Source of the DNA: Chrysochromulina parva
Lineage: Eukaryota > Haptophyta > Prymnesiales > Chrysochromulinaceae
Direction: 5' to 3'
Assembly: GCA_002887195.1 (NCBI GenBank)
Contig: PJAB01000165.1
Location: 1 to 36,669 of the forward strand
DNA length: 36,669 nucleotides
The number at the start of each line of letters is the position of its first letter. Position 1 is the stretch's first letter. Under the pieces are notes generated by a model. It worked only from the letters and a program-made list of their open reading frames with translations. It searched no databases and had not been told where the DNA came from. A program made the translations under genes and the position numbers. This document shows positions 7,854-17,854 of the stretch, one piece after another.

Positions 7854-8335
7854 CGGGTCGCCGGAGTTACGGAACTGGAGTCGAGTGCCAAACCGAGTGC
7901 GTCGCTAGTGCGTCGCCGTCGGCGCGGGTGGCCGGGGCCGGCGCCTGAGCAGGGTCATCTGCGGGTCTGGCGGTCTGCGGAGGTGGGGGACCGTCCGCGC
8001 GGACTGGCACGTTTAGCGTCTAGCACGCTTTCGCTTTAGGATTATTTTAGCGATCCCGGATGGTATCCCCTCGGCTCTTAGCGGTCTAGGTCTCGGCCCC
8101 GGTCCGGTCGTCAACGGCAGGCGCGGCCGATGGGCCGAACGAGTTCAGCCGAGCGCAAATACGCGGCCAGTAATGGCCCGCGGCGTGGACGCGACCGAAC
8201 GGAATGCGCGACAACGTGAAGAGAGTCACCGATTCTAGACGTCATCTCGCGTCGATGTTCGTTGATTCAAATGATCAATGCTAATTAGCCCGGGGTGTCG
8301 CGCCGGAGTGATCTCGCCTTCGGAGCAGCCGCAGC

Positions 8336-9354
8336 TCAACTTGCCCTCGCCGAGTGGCGCATGGCCGCGAGCAGCAGCGCCGCCTCCGCCTCACGCAACC
8401 GCGGCAGAGCCGTTTCGAGATGGGGCGGGCCGCCACTCCCATAGACGAGCCACCAGAGGAAGCCGCCCACGTCTTCATAGCGCGGTCCCGCCTCGACTAC
8501 CCCCTCCTCGGCGTCGTCATCGTCCCAGTCGTCCCAATCGGAGTCGTCGTCGTCCTGGTCGGCCACGTTCTCGGCCACGTCAGCTGGCGCGTCCGCCGCC
8601 TCATCTGCCGCCTCGTCCATCGCCGCAGCCTCAGTCGCCTCGTCCGTCGCCGACGCAGCCTCAGCCGAACCAGCCAGCGTAGACGCCCCAGCCAGCGTAG
8701 ACGCTCCAGCGCGGCCGGCCGTCGCACCGCCGCCCTCGAGCCGCAAGAGGCGCGCATGCATCTTCGCCCCTTGGGAGGCAAGCAGCCGTTGGAGCTCCGC
8801 CGCGGTGCCGCCGCTTCCCTTGTCGGCCGAGGGCGGGGAGGGTGTGCCGTGCCCACGAAGGCAGTCACATAAGCCCTCGAGGAGCACGGAGATTGCGATC
8901 TCAGAGGGCGCAGATGCGAGGCTCAACCCCTCGGGGTCAGATGCGACGGCGAGGCGCAGGATGGCGAGCGATTGCTTGAGCGTGGACATGGTGATCGAGG
9001 AGCCCGCCAGAAAATGAGCAATCGTCTCGCACACGTCGCCCGCCACCTCGCTCGCCGCCGGTGAAGTGACATTCGCTGACGGCTTCGCAGCCCCGGGCGC
9101 CACCTTCGCGGACGGCTCGAGTGGTGGCGGCGCACTCGCAGCAACGCCCGGCGCGTCTGCGTCGGCAAAGAGGCGGCGCCCCGAACGCCCACTGCCCGCA
9201 CTGCTGGGAGTCTTCTCGGTCGCGTCTGGGAGGGCGTGAGTCTCCGTGGCTGCGAGGCCGTTCTCGGCGTGCGGCGTGGTGACATTGCTCGTGTGCTCTG
9301 GAGGCGGCGTGAGCACAGCGGGCATAGGAGCGGCCGCAAATTCGGTCCGTGCGC

Positions 9355-9386
<32 letters not shown>

Positions 9387-12300
9387 AGCGGCTGCAGGCT
9401 CACCTCGAGAGCCTCGAGCAGCGCGGGGACGCAGTGCGCGGTGGGCGGCATACGGAGGTGCGCTAGAAGCCATGGGAGCAGCTGCGCGCGCTGACGAAGC
9501 TCCAGACCAGCGGCAAGAGCAGGCAGCTCGGCCTTGATCGAAGTCACCAATGAGCGCTCGACGAGGCGCGCGTGGTCGAGCGCTCGGCGCGGCGCGTCGA
9601 TCTCCTCGGCGCCCCCCATCAGCATCTGCCGGACCACTGCGGCCGCATCCGACCCCCTACCCGGTGGGGTGCGGCACTCGGCGCTGCACGGTGCGCGGCC
9701 GTTGCTGCCAGCGGCGGGCAGCGCTCCGGCGGAGGGCAGCGCGCCGGCTGCGGCGAATGCGCTCGTGACGGCGCTCGTGGGAGTCAGCGCGGTGGGCTGC
9801 GACGGGTGCGCATCCTGATACGTCGAGGCGAGCAGGCGCACGAGGCTGTCAAAGTGCGCAGGCAGCTGGTGGCGCAGCGGCGCCAGTCGTCGGCCAAAAC
9901 GGGCATGGGCGAGCACGAGCAGCTGCGCCGCAAGCACTGAGACCTTATCAGAGGCAGCGCCGTCCATGAGTTGAGCCACTACTGGGAGCAGCCGTGGCAG
10001 CAGCGCCTCGACCCGATGCACCAGCGAGCCCAGCGCGGCAAGCGTCGGCGCGGCGAGCGTGGCGAGCGCGGCGCCGTTCGGCGGTGGCGCCGGCGGCGCA
10101 GTCGGCGGCGGGCCGGTGGTGAGTGTCACCGTGCCCACCGGGGAAGCGGCCGGCTGCGATGGCGAGGGCTGAAGGAGTGAGTGGAAGGCGGAGGTGCGCT
10201 GCAGCACAAGGAGCAGCGTCGACGAGGACACCCAGCACGGGAGAGAGTCGACCAGCGGCACGAACGAGCTCCAGAGCTGCTGAAGCACAGGTAGCTCTCC
10301 CCACAGCGCCACCTCCGCGAGGGGTCGCAGCATCTGGTCGGCCATCCGCCGCAGCTCGAAGCGCGAGTCTGCGAAGCACTGGGTCACCTGGAGCAGGCAG
10401 TGCTGCAGGCAGAGCCGCACAGGCTGCCAGCGCAGGGAGCCGAGCCAGTTCGCGAGCTCCGCTTCCGAGCACTCAACCACCCAGGATGCATCGTCCAGGG
10501 CGCAACTGGGCCTCCGTTGCCGAGGCGTCATCGGTGCGTCCAGCTTCGGCTCAGCATATGGCAGTACGAGCGGCTCGAGCTGCCCCATGCCGCCCACGCC
10601 ACCACCCCAAGCACCCCCCACGCCGAAGGCGCCGTCGCGAGCGCCGTCGCCGCCGAGCGCCCGCCCGCTCGCGAGCAGCGAGGGCAACGGTGTGCTCGGC
10701 CTCGGAGAGCCCATCGGCGAGCTACGCGGCTCGGCGCCCAGCTCGACGCTCTCGGCGCCGTCGCGGGCTCTGGGCGAGCCACGTGGCTCGCCGGCCTTGA
10801 CTTGGCACGAGCTACTTGGCCACGAGCTACCGGTACTTGGCTCACCGGCCGCGCCACAGGCGGACGCGAGCCCGATGCTCGGCTCGTCGATCTCCTCGGG
10901 TGACGTGGCCATCCATGTGCCATGGGGAGGGTCCCGAAGGGCCTGCTCGAGCAGCGTGAGCGCCCTCGTGGGCGCTCGAGAGCTGCCGCGTCGTGGCGAG
11001 CTGCTCGCCGAGTGCAACAGGGCTGCACGCGTGGGGGTGAGGGCGCTGGGCGCGCTGGGCGCGCCGGCAGCAGCGCCCGCGGTACCCGACTCGTCAAGGT
11101 CCCATGTTGACATCTTCCGAACCACTTTGACTGGCGCCGTCCCCGAGGCCGACCTCGAGGGCGCCGAGACGGGCGTGCCGGGCCCGGAGAGCGTCGTCGC
11201 GAGCTCGGTAGTGGGCGTGGAGCCCGTGCCTGCACGGAACGAGAGGGGCGTGACCGCGGCGGCGGCAGTGTCGGCGGCGTCCGCAGCAGCGGTGGCGGCG
11301 CCGTCGAGGTTCAGACCTTCGAGGCCAAGCGCGGCCATGTGGTGGGTGAGGACAAAGTCATATACAAGTTCGAGGGCAAGTAGCCGTCCCTCACGCCACT
11401 GCCACTGGCGCGGTAGGCGCGAGTCGAGCTGCGGGGCGCTCGTCGAGTGGGTGAGCGCGATGCGCGGCGGCGTTGCAACGAGAGGGTCTGCCTCCACCTC
11501 GGCCGCGTCTTCCGCCTCGGCCGGCTGCGCGTGCGCCATCTTGGGGCGCGTCGCAGCGCCACTGGACGCCGCGACGCGCGCACCCTCGAGCAGATCGGCC
11601 GAGGTGCCCGTTCGCGAGGGGTGCGCGGGGGGCTTGGGCATCGGGGGGATAGCATGCTGCGAGCTGTCGCCGAAGCCGGCGCTGCCGGTGGCGACAGGCG
11701 TCGCCTCGGGCGTCTGGCGCGAGGGCGACGGCGTCATGGGATGCAGGTCGGTCAGCAACGATACGTCGACATGCCATCCGGCCGAGAGCGACTGCAGGCA
11801 TAGGCGGATGAGTGGCGGGCGCAGAGCTGGAGGCGCCGCCTCGAGCAGCCGTTGAAAGAAGCTCGAGGACGTCTGACGCACAGTCGAGGCTTGATGTGCG
11901 AGGTACGCGTCGAGGACACGCCAATACGAGGGCCAGTTGCGCAAGATGAAGCGCGGCGGCAGCATCGAGATGAGGGCGATGGCGAGGCCGAGGAGGCCCT
12001 CCGCCTCCGCCGCTGGCAGCAGAGGCATGCCGGAAGCTCCTTCGTCGATCCCGCTGCTGCCGCCGCTCCCGCCGCCGCCACCGCTCAGACCGAGGCCGAG
12101 GCCGTCGAGGCAATCAACGAGGCCACTGGTCCCACCGCTGCGCTCGGCAGAGGCGGCCGCCGGGTGCAGGCAGAGGAATGGCGGCTTGTCCACGCCGGAG
12201 CCACCCGCTCCCACGACCTCCGAGGCTGCCACGACCGCCGCGGATGCGCTCAATACGGCGCTCCCACGAGTCCCACCCTCCTCCAACGCGCAACGGCTCA

Positions 12301-13555
12301 GGTGCAGTGAGTTGCGTAGGTGGCGAGGCAGCGACGCGCGCAGCACCGACTCGGTAGAGCTCGGCGCCAAAGCGCTGGCGCCGGCATCGGCGTCCGCCAC
12401 GGGCGAGATGGAGGCGGCCGACGGAGCGGCGGCAGCGGCGGCAGCGGCGGCGGCGGCGGCGGCGGACGAAGCGAGCGAGTCTGCCCGAGGCAGCGCCGGC
12501 GCGAGCGCCGACTGCGCCGTCGCCAGCCGCCCGATGAGCTCCGCAAACGCACGGCAGGCTGCGTTCGCCTCGGGCGGCGCGTCGACGCTCGAACTGTGCG
12601 GCGCGCATGGCAGTGCCCCATCGGCCAGCGGCACAAGCGTCGCCAGAAAAGTCTCTTGTGCGTTCTCCCGCACGGTGATCTGGGGGTGAGCGAGCATAGC
12701 GAAGAGCGTCGGGCGCACTTGCGCGCTCATCTCGGCCCGCATCTGCGCGAAGGAGGCCGCCACCTCCTCGCCTGTGCCGCCCGCGGGCGCGCGGGCGTCG
12801 CCCACGCGCCCGCCGACATGTCGTAGCAGGGCCGCCGCGCCCAAGAGCAGACCTTCATGCGCCTTCCACGCATTCTGATCCGCCCATTCAGTGCGCGCTG
12901 CGTCGCTGTGGGCGCCGCGCCGCTCGCGCCGCGCGGCAGCCGACGCGGCGGCGGCGGCGGCGGCGGCGGCGGCAGCGCCTGCGCCGCCCACTGCGACCGG
13001 GAGCGGCGCGGCGGCAACCGCGGGTGCGCCGAGTGGCAGCCGCAGCCGCAGTGCGAGCATCGAGAAGTGAAGCTGGTGCAGCTGCGCCGCAGCGAGCGGC
13101 ACGAGCGCGCCGCCGAGCGCGCGTGCGCTCCCCTTGCGCACCGCCGACCACGTATCGGTCAGCGCAGCGAGCATCAGCTGCTCGAGCGACGCATAGTGCG
13201 CGGTCGCGAACTCAGTAGGGCACTCGTGCTGCAGCCACTTGAAGAGGCTGCGGAAGGCCTCCTCGCGCACCATCGGCCGGCTCATCGGCGCCGCGCACGA
13301 ACGCGCAAAGAGCATAGCGTCATCGCCGCCGAGCAGCACGGCGAGCTCCTCCAGGCCTCCCGCCGCCGATATGTCGAGGCCATTGACCGCCGTGCCATCC
13401 AGAACGCTGCCGTCGAGAGCACCTCCTGCAAAGGTGGACCAGCCAAAGTCGAAGCTCAGCAGACGTACCACGGCGGCCGGCAGCGGCTCGCTCAAGGTCG
13501 TGAAGAAGACGTGCAGGCGCGAGCGCAGCGCGTCGTCGCACAAGGGCTCGCCCAT
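8336..13555 (-). CDS. Large HEAT/ARM-like helical repeat protein (1739 aa)
   Basis: A single open frame of 5.2 kb with no intron. Scattered segments look like HEAT helices: DTWSAVRKGSARALGGALVPL, HPQITVRENAQETFLATLVPL, AHQASTVRQTSSSFFQRLLEA, and ELRRMADQMLRPLAEVALWGE. These are separated by long low-complexity linkers rich in Ala, Ser, Pro and Thr, including a poly-Ala run near residues 362-375 and a poly-Pro run near 1387-1399. The C-terminus has an acidic DDDDSDWDDWDDDD cluster, then a Trp-rich FLWWLVYG segment. I cannot name the family; the acidic Trp cluster recalls HEATR5-like tails but that is weak. Start ATG 13555 is divergent from the tetraspan gene 72 bp away. Probably a scaffold. 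Confidence 0.7.
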
Positions 13556-13627
13556 TAGCGGGCCTTCCCAACTTTGTCGCCACTAAAAGATTCGGACTCT
13601 CAAAGGGTGGTCTTTTTCAGAGGTCCG

Positions 13628-14645
13628 ATGGCAAAAGCTGACACTTTCACACGGCTCTGGAAATCCGTGCTGTGTCGACCTGAGAACTCGTCTGAAGTCG
13701 CCCTCGTCCAGAGGAACAAGATGGACGGCAAGAAGGTAGATCGCCGCAGTCCGCCGCGGGCTCCACGCCGATGCGTCGCCATCTCAGCATTCTCCAAGCC
13801 TTCTCTAAGCCATCCCCCACCCCCATCCCCCGCAGATGCCCAAGGTCATCGAGGTCGAGCCCGTCATGATTGCGGGAGAGGTTGTTGTGACTGTCCCCCT
13901 GCAAAACGACAAAGCGCCCCAGGCTCCGCACATGTACGCGGAGCTCGTGCCGGCGGCGATGCGCCTCCGCGCCTCGGCCGTGTCGCTCATGATCATCAGC
14001 TTTCTGTTCTGCGGCTCGCTCGAGGGCTTCTTCGGCATGGTTGCTGCGATGTCTGTCCTGTGCTGTGCGGCCCCTGGCGCACTCGGCACGGTTCGTACGG
14101 CTCGCGCAGTTCGCATCGCCGCGGTGCTTTGCGCTGCGTTTGCCCTGGGCCAATGCGTGTGGCTCACCGCCCTCTCTTTCATGATGCCGCACATGCCCGA
14201 GGCCGTCGGCAAGGCGTGCTTCGACTCGATCACCTCGCCCCCTCCCCCCACGCCCTTTAAGCCGACGGCGATCATGCCCGTGCCGGCGGAGACCGTCCCC
14301 GAGGACCTGATGCCCGTGGTGCCCGGCCAAAAGGTCATCGAGCACACCTACTCGTTCTCTTTCGAGGCCGTCTCCGTGCCCGCCACATCCAAGGAGGCCG
14401 CGCACACTTTCGTGGCCATATTCGCTGCAGGGGCGCGCCGCCTCCAGGCCGCCATGCCGGTCGAGATCGACCCCGAGGTGCTGCGCTGCGAGCGCGCGCA
14501 GCAATTCGTGGCCGATGTGCTCCCGCTCATGGTCTTCACGGGCATGATCGGCGAGCTCTGCCTCTTCATCATCGCGATGAAGACGGCCCGCCGCGCACTC
14601 GAGCTCCTCTTGCTCGCGCGCCGTGCGGGTGTCAACGGGATCTAA
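13628..14645 (+). CDS. Four-span membrane protein with one 100-nt intron, family unknown
   Basis: Exon 1 (13628-13735) encodes 36 residues beginning MAKADTFTRLW. Exon 2 (13836-14645) encodes 269. The joined product is 305 aa. Hydrophobic spans lie at about 82-98, 102-120, 128-153 and 262-284, with a soluble loop of about 105 residues between spans 3 and 4. Exon 2 itself begins with ATG, so a 269-aa product from 13836 is possible. I do not recognise the family and see no catalytic motif. Starting at 13628 rather than the upstream in-frame non-ATG codons leaves 72 bp to the divergent HEAT gene. Confidence 0.7.
13736..13835 (+). other. Intron in the four-span gene (GT-AG, 100 nt, phase 0)
   Basis: The donor is AAG|GTAGAT. 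The acceptor is preceded by a long pyrimidine tract and ends CCCCGCAG. Exon 2 starts with ATGCCC. The length is not a multiple of three, so reading through moves out of the downstream frame. Confidence 0.75.
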
Positions 14646-15025
14646 GGCGTCCCCCGCAAGAGCGGTGGGTGTGCGCGGTCGTGAACCAGGGCCGACAGGC
14701 CTGGCGTGTACAGAAGAGTGGGCAAGAAACGCTGGCGAGAAAACGCAGGGGTGGCGGGCTATGAGTTGCGATGTCCGATGAGCGAGCATGCGTCCGAGAG
14801 GGGCAGAGGGAACGGACGCCGATGGGGTGCACCACTGAATGCCTTGTGTGCTTCGTGTGATAGTTGCCTAGGGCCCAGGCATCATGCGTTCCGCGATCGA
14901 TGTTCTGAGCTGACCTTTTCACTCTTGACGTGTGAACTTCGAACCCAAGTTTCCCGCCCAAGAGGGCCTCAACGCCGGCAGGCACGCGACCCCGCTACGG
15001 GTTACCAAACGCCGGCACGACAGCA
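14646..15025. other. Intergenic region between two plus-strand genes
   Basis: This stretch is the 3' flank of the four-span gene and the promoter and leader of the PHD-SET gene. Low GC relative to coding is seen only near 14860-14950. I see no ORF with recognisable content and no RNA gene. Confidence 0.4.
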
Positions 15026-17071
15026 ATGTCCATCTCGGACGTTGCGATGTCCACCTCGCCGACCGACCGCGCCTCACCGACCAGCCAGGGCGAACCGACG
15101 CATCCAGACTTGGAGGAGCCGCTGTGCCCGCCGGCCGCGGCCGAGGAGAGCGGGATGGCCAATGGGCTGCGGCGTGACGCTGACGGGCGCATGTGGAGCG
15201 CTGACGGAACCTACCTTTGTGGCAAGGACGGCTGCACGAAGCGTGCGTGGCATTCTGGCCTTTGCGTGGCGGTGCTCGGCTCCCGCCGCGATAAGAAGCC
15301 GGTGCAGACCTTCACAGCTGAGCCGGCTCCCAGCTCTCGCGAACTCATCAGGCAGGCACGCGAAGAGGGAAGGCTGCCCCCCGCCAAGAAGCCCAAGCCG
15401 CCCTCCGAGAAGCAGCAGCAGGCGCCGGGGCAGGGCGACGGCGCGGAGGGTGCGGAGTTCGGCGCAGCGGAGCAGGAAGGCTCCAAGCAGCCCCGCAAGC
15501 GCCGGGTTTCGTCTGAGGGCGGCGCCGGGGGCAGCCGCCGCCCTCGCAACGAGGACCCGCCAGAACCTCGAGTCGGCGCGCGCGGCGGCACTCGGAGCCA
15601 CGGTGCGCCGACGTGGACGCCGGATGAGCTCGCAGCGATCGATGCTGCGCGTGGTCCCGTCACCGCCGCGCTCAGGGTGCGCGCCGGCGGCGGCGTGCAG
15701 CTGGGGCTGCGCGTTAGCGTGCGCGCGCAGCCTCGCGGGCCCAAGGAGCTGCGAGACTACCTCGCCAAGGGCGCGCACGACAAGGCAGCGAACGAGAGCT
15801 GCACCTCGGAGGCGGAGGCGGTTGCGGCCGCGCGTACCGCGCAGCGCGGCGTGCGCTGGGGCTGCCTGTGCCAGGGCCACGTGCTCAACGGCGGTATCGA
15901 GCTCACGTGCCGGCGATGCAGTCTCACCTTCCACGCAAAGTGCGAGCGTCTGGACTACTCGAGCGCGGAGCTGAAGCGCATGGAGGCGCAGGGCTCGTAC
16001 GTGTGCGCCGAGTGCGATCGGCTCGAGCTGCGTGATGCGGGCTACGACCCATCGCGTGGCCGCTTTGTGTGGAAGTGCCGGCATTGCACGCGCGCCTTTG
16101 AGGCCGAGGAGCACCACGCGGCCGAGATACACGGCAGGCGGTGCGCGGCGCAGCTCAGCAAGCGGGAGTGGAGCTGCGCATGCGGCGGTAAGATGGGACA
16201 GTCGATGATGGCCACGCATTGCCGCGAGTGTGAGCATTGGTTTCACAGCGCATGCAAGACCCAAAAGGGTGCAGCGTGGGACCAGGCCGTCATGAAGAAG
16301 CACCGCGATGTGTGCGCAGCCTGCGAGCAGAAGGCCTTCAATTCGAGGGTGGGCTTGGGGCAGCAGCCGGCAAAGCGCAACACGGCGGGCGAGCGCCACG
16401 ATCGTGTGGTCAGCGCCCTCGAGCAGCATGCATTGCCCGGCGCGCTTCCCCTCGAGGGCCGAGATGAGGCTGGTACTCTCGCGGAGGGTCGCGTCGATGT
16501 GCGCAAGTCGACGCTCGGCGAGCATGCGGGATTGGGCCTCTTCACCAGGGCGCCGTTCAAGCAGCATGAGGTGATCGCCTCGTATTACGGCACGACCCTC
16601 TTCAGGGAGACGCTCGAGCCCGATGCGGACACGTCCTACATCATGCGTTTACCCGATTCGGGTGGCGCGCTGATCAACGGCAAACCATTTGCCGACGCCA
16701 TCCGCGCCAACCCGCGCAACCCAACGGCTGACGGCCAGTACTACCCGTGCGAGGGCGCGCCCGAGTGGCACCTCGGCCCCGGCGCAATGGCCAACGATCC
16801 GCGCGATCCGAAACGCAACAACGCGCAACTCCGGTACGTAAAGCCGAAGGACGGCCATAAGGCGCTGCGCGAACTCGCTCTCGTGCGCCCTGTGCTCGTG
16901 GCCACGCGTGACCTGCAGCCCGACGAGGAGGTCTTCTACAGCTACGGCTCCGAAAAGCCCTTCGAGCACCTGCGCAAGCAGCTCGCCGCGCAAAAGGAAA
17001 AGGAGAAGAACAAGGGCAAGGTGGACGTGTGCAAGCTCGTCTGGGTGCCGCATGATGAGGCCGAGAGCTGA
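15026..17071 (+). CDS. PHD-SET protein, probable histone lysine methyltransferase
   Basis: A 681-aa intronless protein. A small Cys/His motif lies near residues 65-80 (CGKDGCTKRAWHSGLC). A PHD-like finger spans about 279-330 (CLC..CRRC..FHAKC..CAEC). A C2H2-like unit follows (CRHC..H..H). A second PHD-like finger is at about 382-434 (CAC..CREC..WFHSAC..CAAC). The SET domain covers about 491-640: STLGEHAGLGLFTRAPF for the SAM-binding start, AMANDPRDPKRNNAQL in the pseudoknot position, and EEVFYSYG with the catalytic-type Tyr. The usual NHSC is replaced by ANDP..NNA and there is no post-SET cysteine cluster, so substrate and activity are uncertain. The C-terminus is a Lys/Glu-rich helix. It acts in the nucleus if it methylates histones. 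Confidence 0.85.
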   Translation: MSISDVAMSTSPTDRASPTSQGEPTHPDLEEPLCPPAAAEESGMANGLRRDADGRMWSADGTYLCGKDGCTKRAWHSGLCVAVLGSRRDKKPVQTFTAEPAPSSRELIRQAREEGRLPPAKKPKPPSEKQQQAPGQGDGAEGAEFGAAEQEGSKQPRKRRVSSEGGAGGSRRPRNEDPPEPRVGARGGTRSHGAPTWTPDELAAIDAARGPVTAALRVRAGGGVQLGLRVSVRAQPRGPKELRDYLAKGAHDKAANESCTSEAEAVAAARTAQRGVRWGCLCQGHVLNGGIELTCRRCSLTFHAKCERLDYSSAELKRMEAQGSYVCAECDRLELRDAGYDPSRGRFVWKCRHCTRAFEAEEHHAAEIHGRRCAAQLSKREWSCACGGKMGQSMMATHCRECEHWFHSACKTQKGAAWDQAVMKKHRDVCAACEQKAFNSRVGLGQQPAKRNTAGERHDRVVSALEQHALPGALPLEGRDEAGTLAEGRVDVRKSTLGEHAGLGLFTRAPFKQHEVIASYYGTTLFRETLEPDADTSYIMRLPDSGGALINGKPFADAIRANPRNPTADGQYYPCEGAPEWHLGPGAMANDPRDPKRNNAQLRYVKPKDGHKALRELALVRPVLVATRDLQPDEEVFYSYGSEKPFEHLRKQLAAQKEKEKNKGKVDVCKLVWVPHDEAES

Positions 17072-17074
17072 GCA

Positions 17075-17129
17075 GCAACGGTGGCGAGCATGGGCGCACG
17101 GTTGCGCGACACGCGGCCTGTGCAGTGCT
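17075..17129 (-). repeat. Diverged copy of part of the presequence exon at 18945-19000
   Basis: About 47 of 56 aligned positions match 18945-19000 on the same strand, with one single-base gap. The second copy is coding on the minus strand (STARAACRAPVRRNLATVA region). This copy lies downstream of that gene's stop and carries no useful frame. The similarity stops sharply after AGTGCT. Confidence 0.6.
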
Positions 17130-17779
17130 AGTGCAATGCCAGCGGCGAGCAGTGCCACCGGCCTGTGCAGTGCCACCGGCGACAAGAGCCTAATCGGGCT
17201 GAGGCGACGAGGGAGAGAGGACGAGGAGGACGAGAAGCACGGGGCTCGTTGCAGGGAGCCGAGCTCGTTTGCGAGATGCGCACGCGGAGGAGGCTTCGTG
17301 GCCTTATGGCGGGCGGCGGGGCGCCCCGACGACGCGGCGGTGCGCCGCCGCCGCGCGCCTGCGTGATGTCCCCCGTCCGCGGCTTGAAACCCCGATTTGC
17401 GCTCCCGCTCGGCTGGGTTTGATGCGATCGCCGTGCGGGGGGTTCCCGTCCAAGTGGCGGCGGGCGCACGTGGCGGCGGGCGGGAGGTGCAGAGAGCAGA
17501 TTATACGGAATGGCGCCGACCAAGAATTATATATATAGCCGTCGTGGTCGTCCAAACGTGAAACGACGAGACGCGTGCTGAAAGGTAGTTAACCGAACTG
17601 TCTGTTAAGGTAACGTCCGTACGCACCAACGCCGACATTTGTATATTGTCGCGTGTCCGCGCGCCAAGCCGGGCATGGCGCACCTGCGCCGCAACCCTCG
17701 TGCCGCGCGATGCCGACTTGCCGGCATGATAGTGGCAGCGGCGCGCATCTAACATCCCGATGCTTTGATCGGGCGGCTC

Positions 17780-17805
17780 GTACTACGACGTACCCCTCGT
17801 AGTAC
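17780..17805 (-). other. Hairpin downstream of the mitochondrial membrane-protein gene
   Basis: GTACTACGA and TCGTAGTAC form a perfect 9-bp stem with an 8-nt loop, 50 bp beyond the minus-strand stop codon at 17855. It could be a 3' UTR structure. No function is shown. Confidence 0.4.
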
Positions 17806-17854
17806 CCAATAGTACCGCAACAATTGCTTGCCTGCTTTCGAGCACATCATTCGC

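Larger units (their letters stand above)
7626..8335. other. 710-bp convergent gap with a TATA-like box and an inverted repeat
   Basis: The gap lies between the 3' ends of the OTU gene (+) and the HEAT gene (-). It holds a 13-bp inverted repeat (7765-7777 and 7831-7843) followed at once by TTATAAAAGG (7844-7853). I looked downstream for tRNA B-box words, spliceosomal U1, U2, U5 and U6 signatures and an ORF with recognisable content, and found none. A small hairpin of the type CGCT..AGCG lies at about 8030-8052. Confidence 0.4.
17072..17854. other. 783-bp convergent gap with a presequence-like duplicate and a hairpin
   Basis: The gap lies between the 3' ends of the PHD-SET gene (+) and the mitochondrial membrane-protein gene (-). 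It holds a 55-bp copy of part of that gene's presequence exon (17075-17129), short CAGTGCCACCGGC direct repeats (17150-17182), an AT run TTATATATATAG (17526-17537), and a hairpin at 17780-17805. No gene is recognised. Confidence 0.45.

Noticed and set aside
7852..8330. A spliceosomal snRNA, SRP RNA or tRNA after the TATA-like box
   Set aside because: No U1, U2, U5 or U6 core words, no Sm site in context, no tRNA A/B boxes. Left as an unknown region.
9356..9394. GGC repeat as a regulatory or CRISPR-like array
   Set aside because: It is a simple trinucleotide run coding poly-Pro on the minus strand; there are no spacers.
10123..12689. Several Arg/Ala-rich plus-strand frames of 200-420 aa
   Set aside because: They lie antisense to the HEAT gene, lack domains, and reflect high GC content.
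13574..13627. Upstream extension of the four-span protein to 13574
   Set aside because: The frame opens at TTG. ATG 13628 is the first true start and leaves room for a promoter.
14928..14965. tRNA-like TTCGAACC word
   Set aside because: No matching acceptor stem, D-arm or anticodon arm around it.
15074..16567. 497-aa minus-strand open frame
   Set aside because: It is the GC-driven shadow of the PHD-SET gene; only the plus strand shows the zinc-finger and SET motifs.
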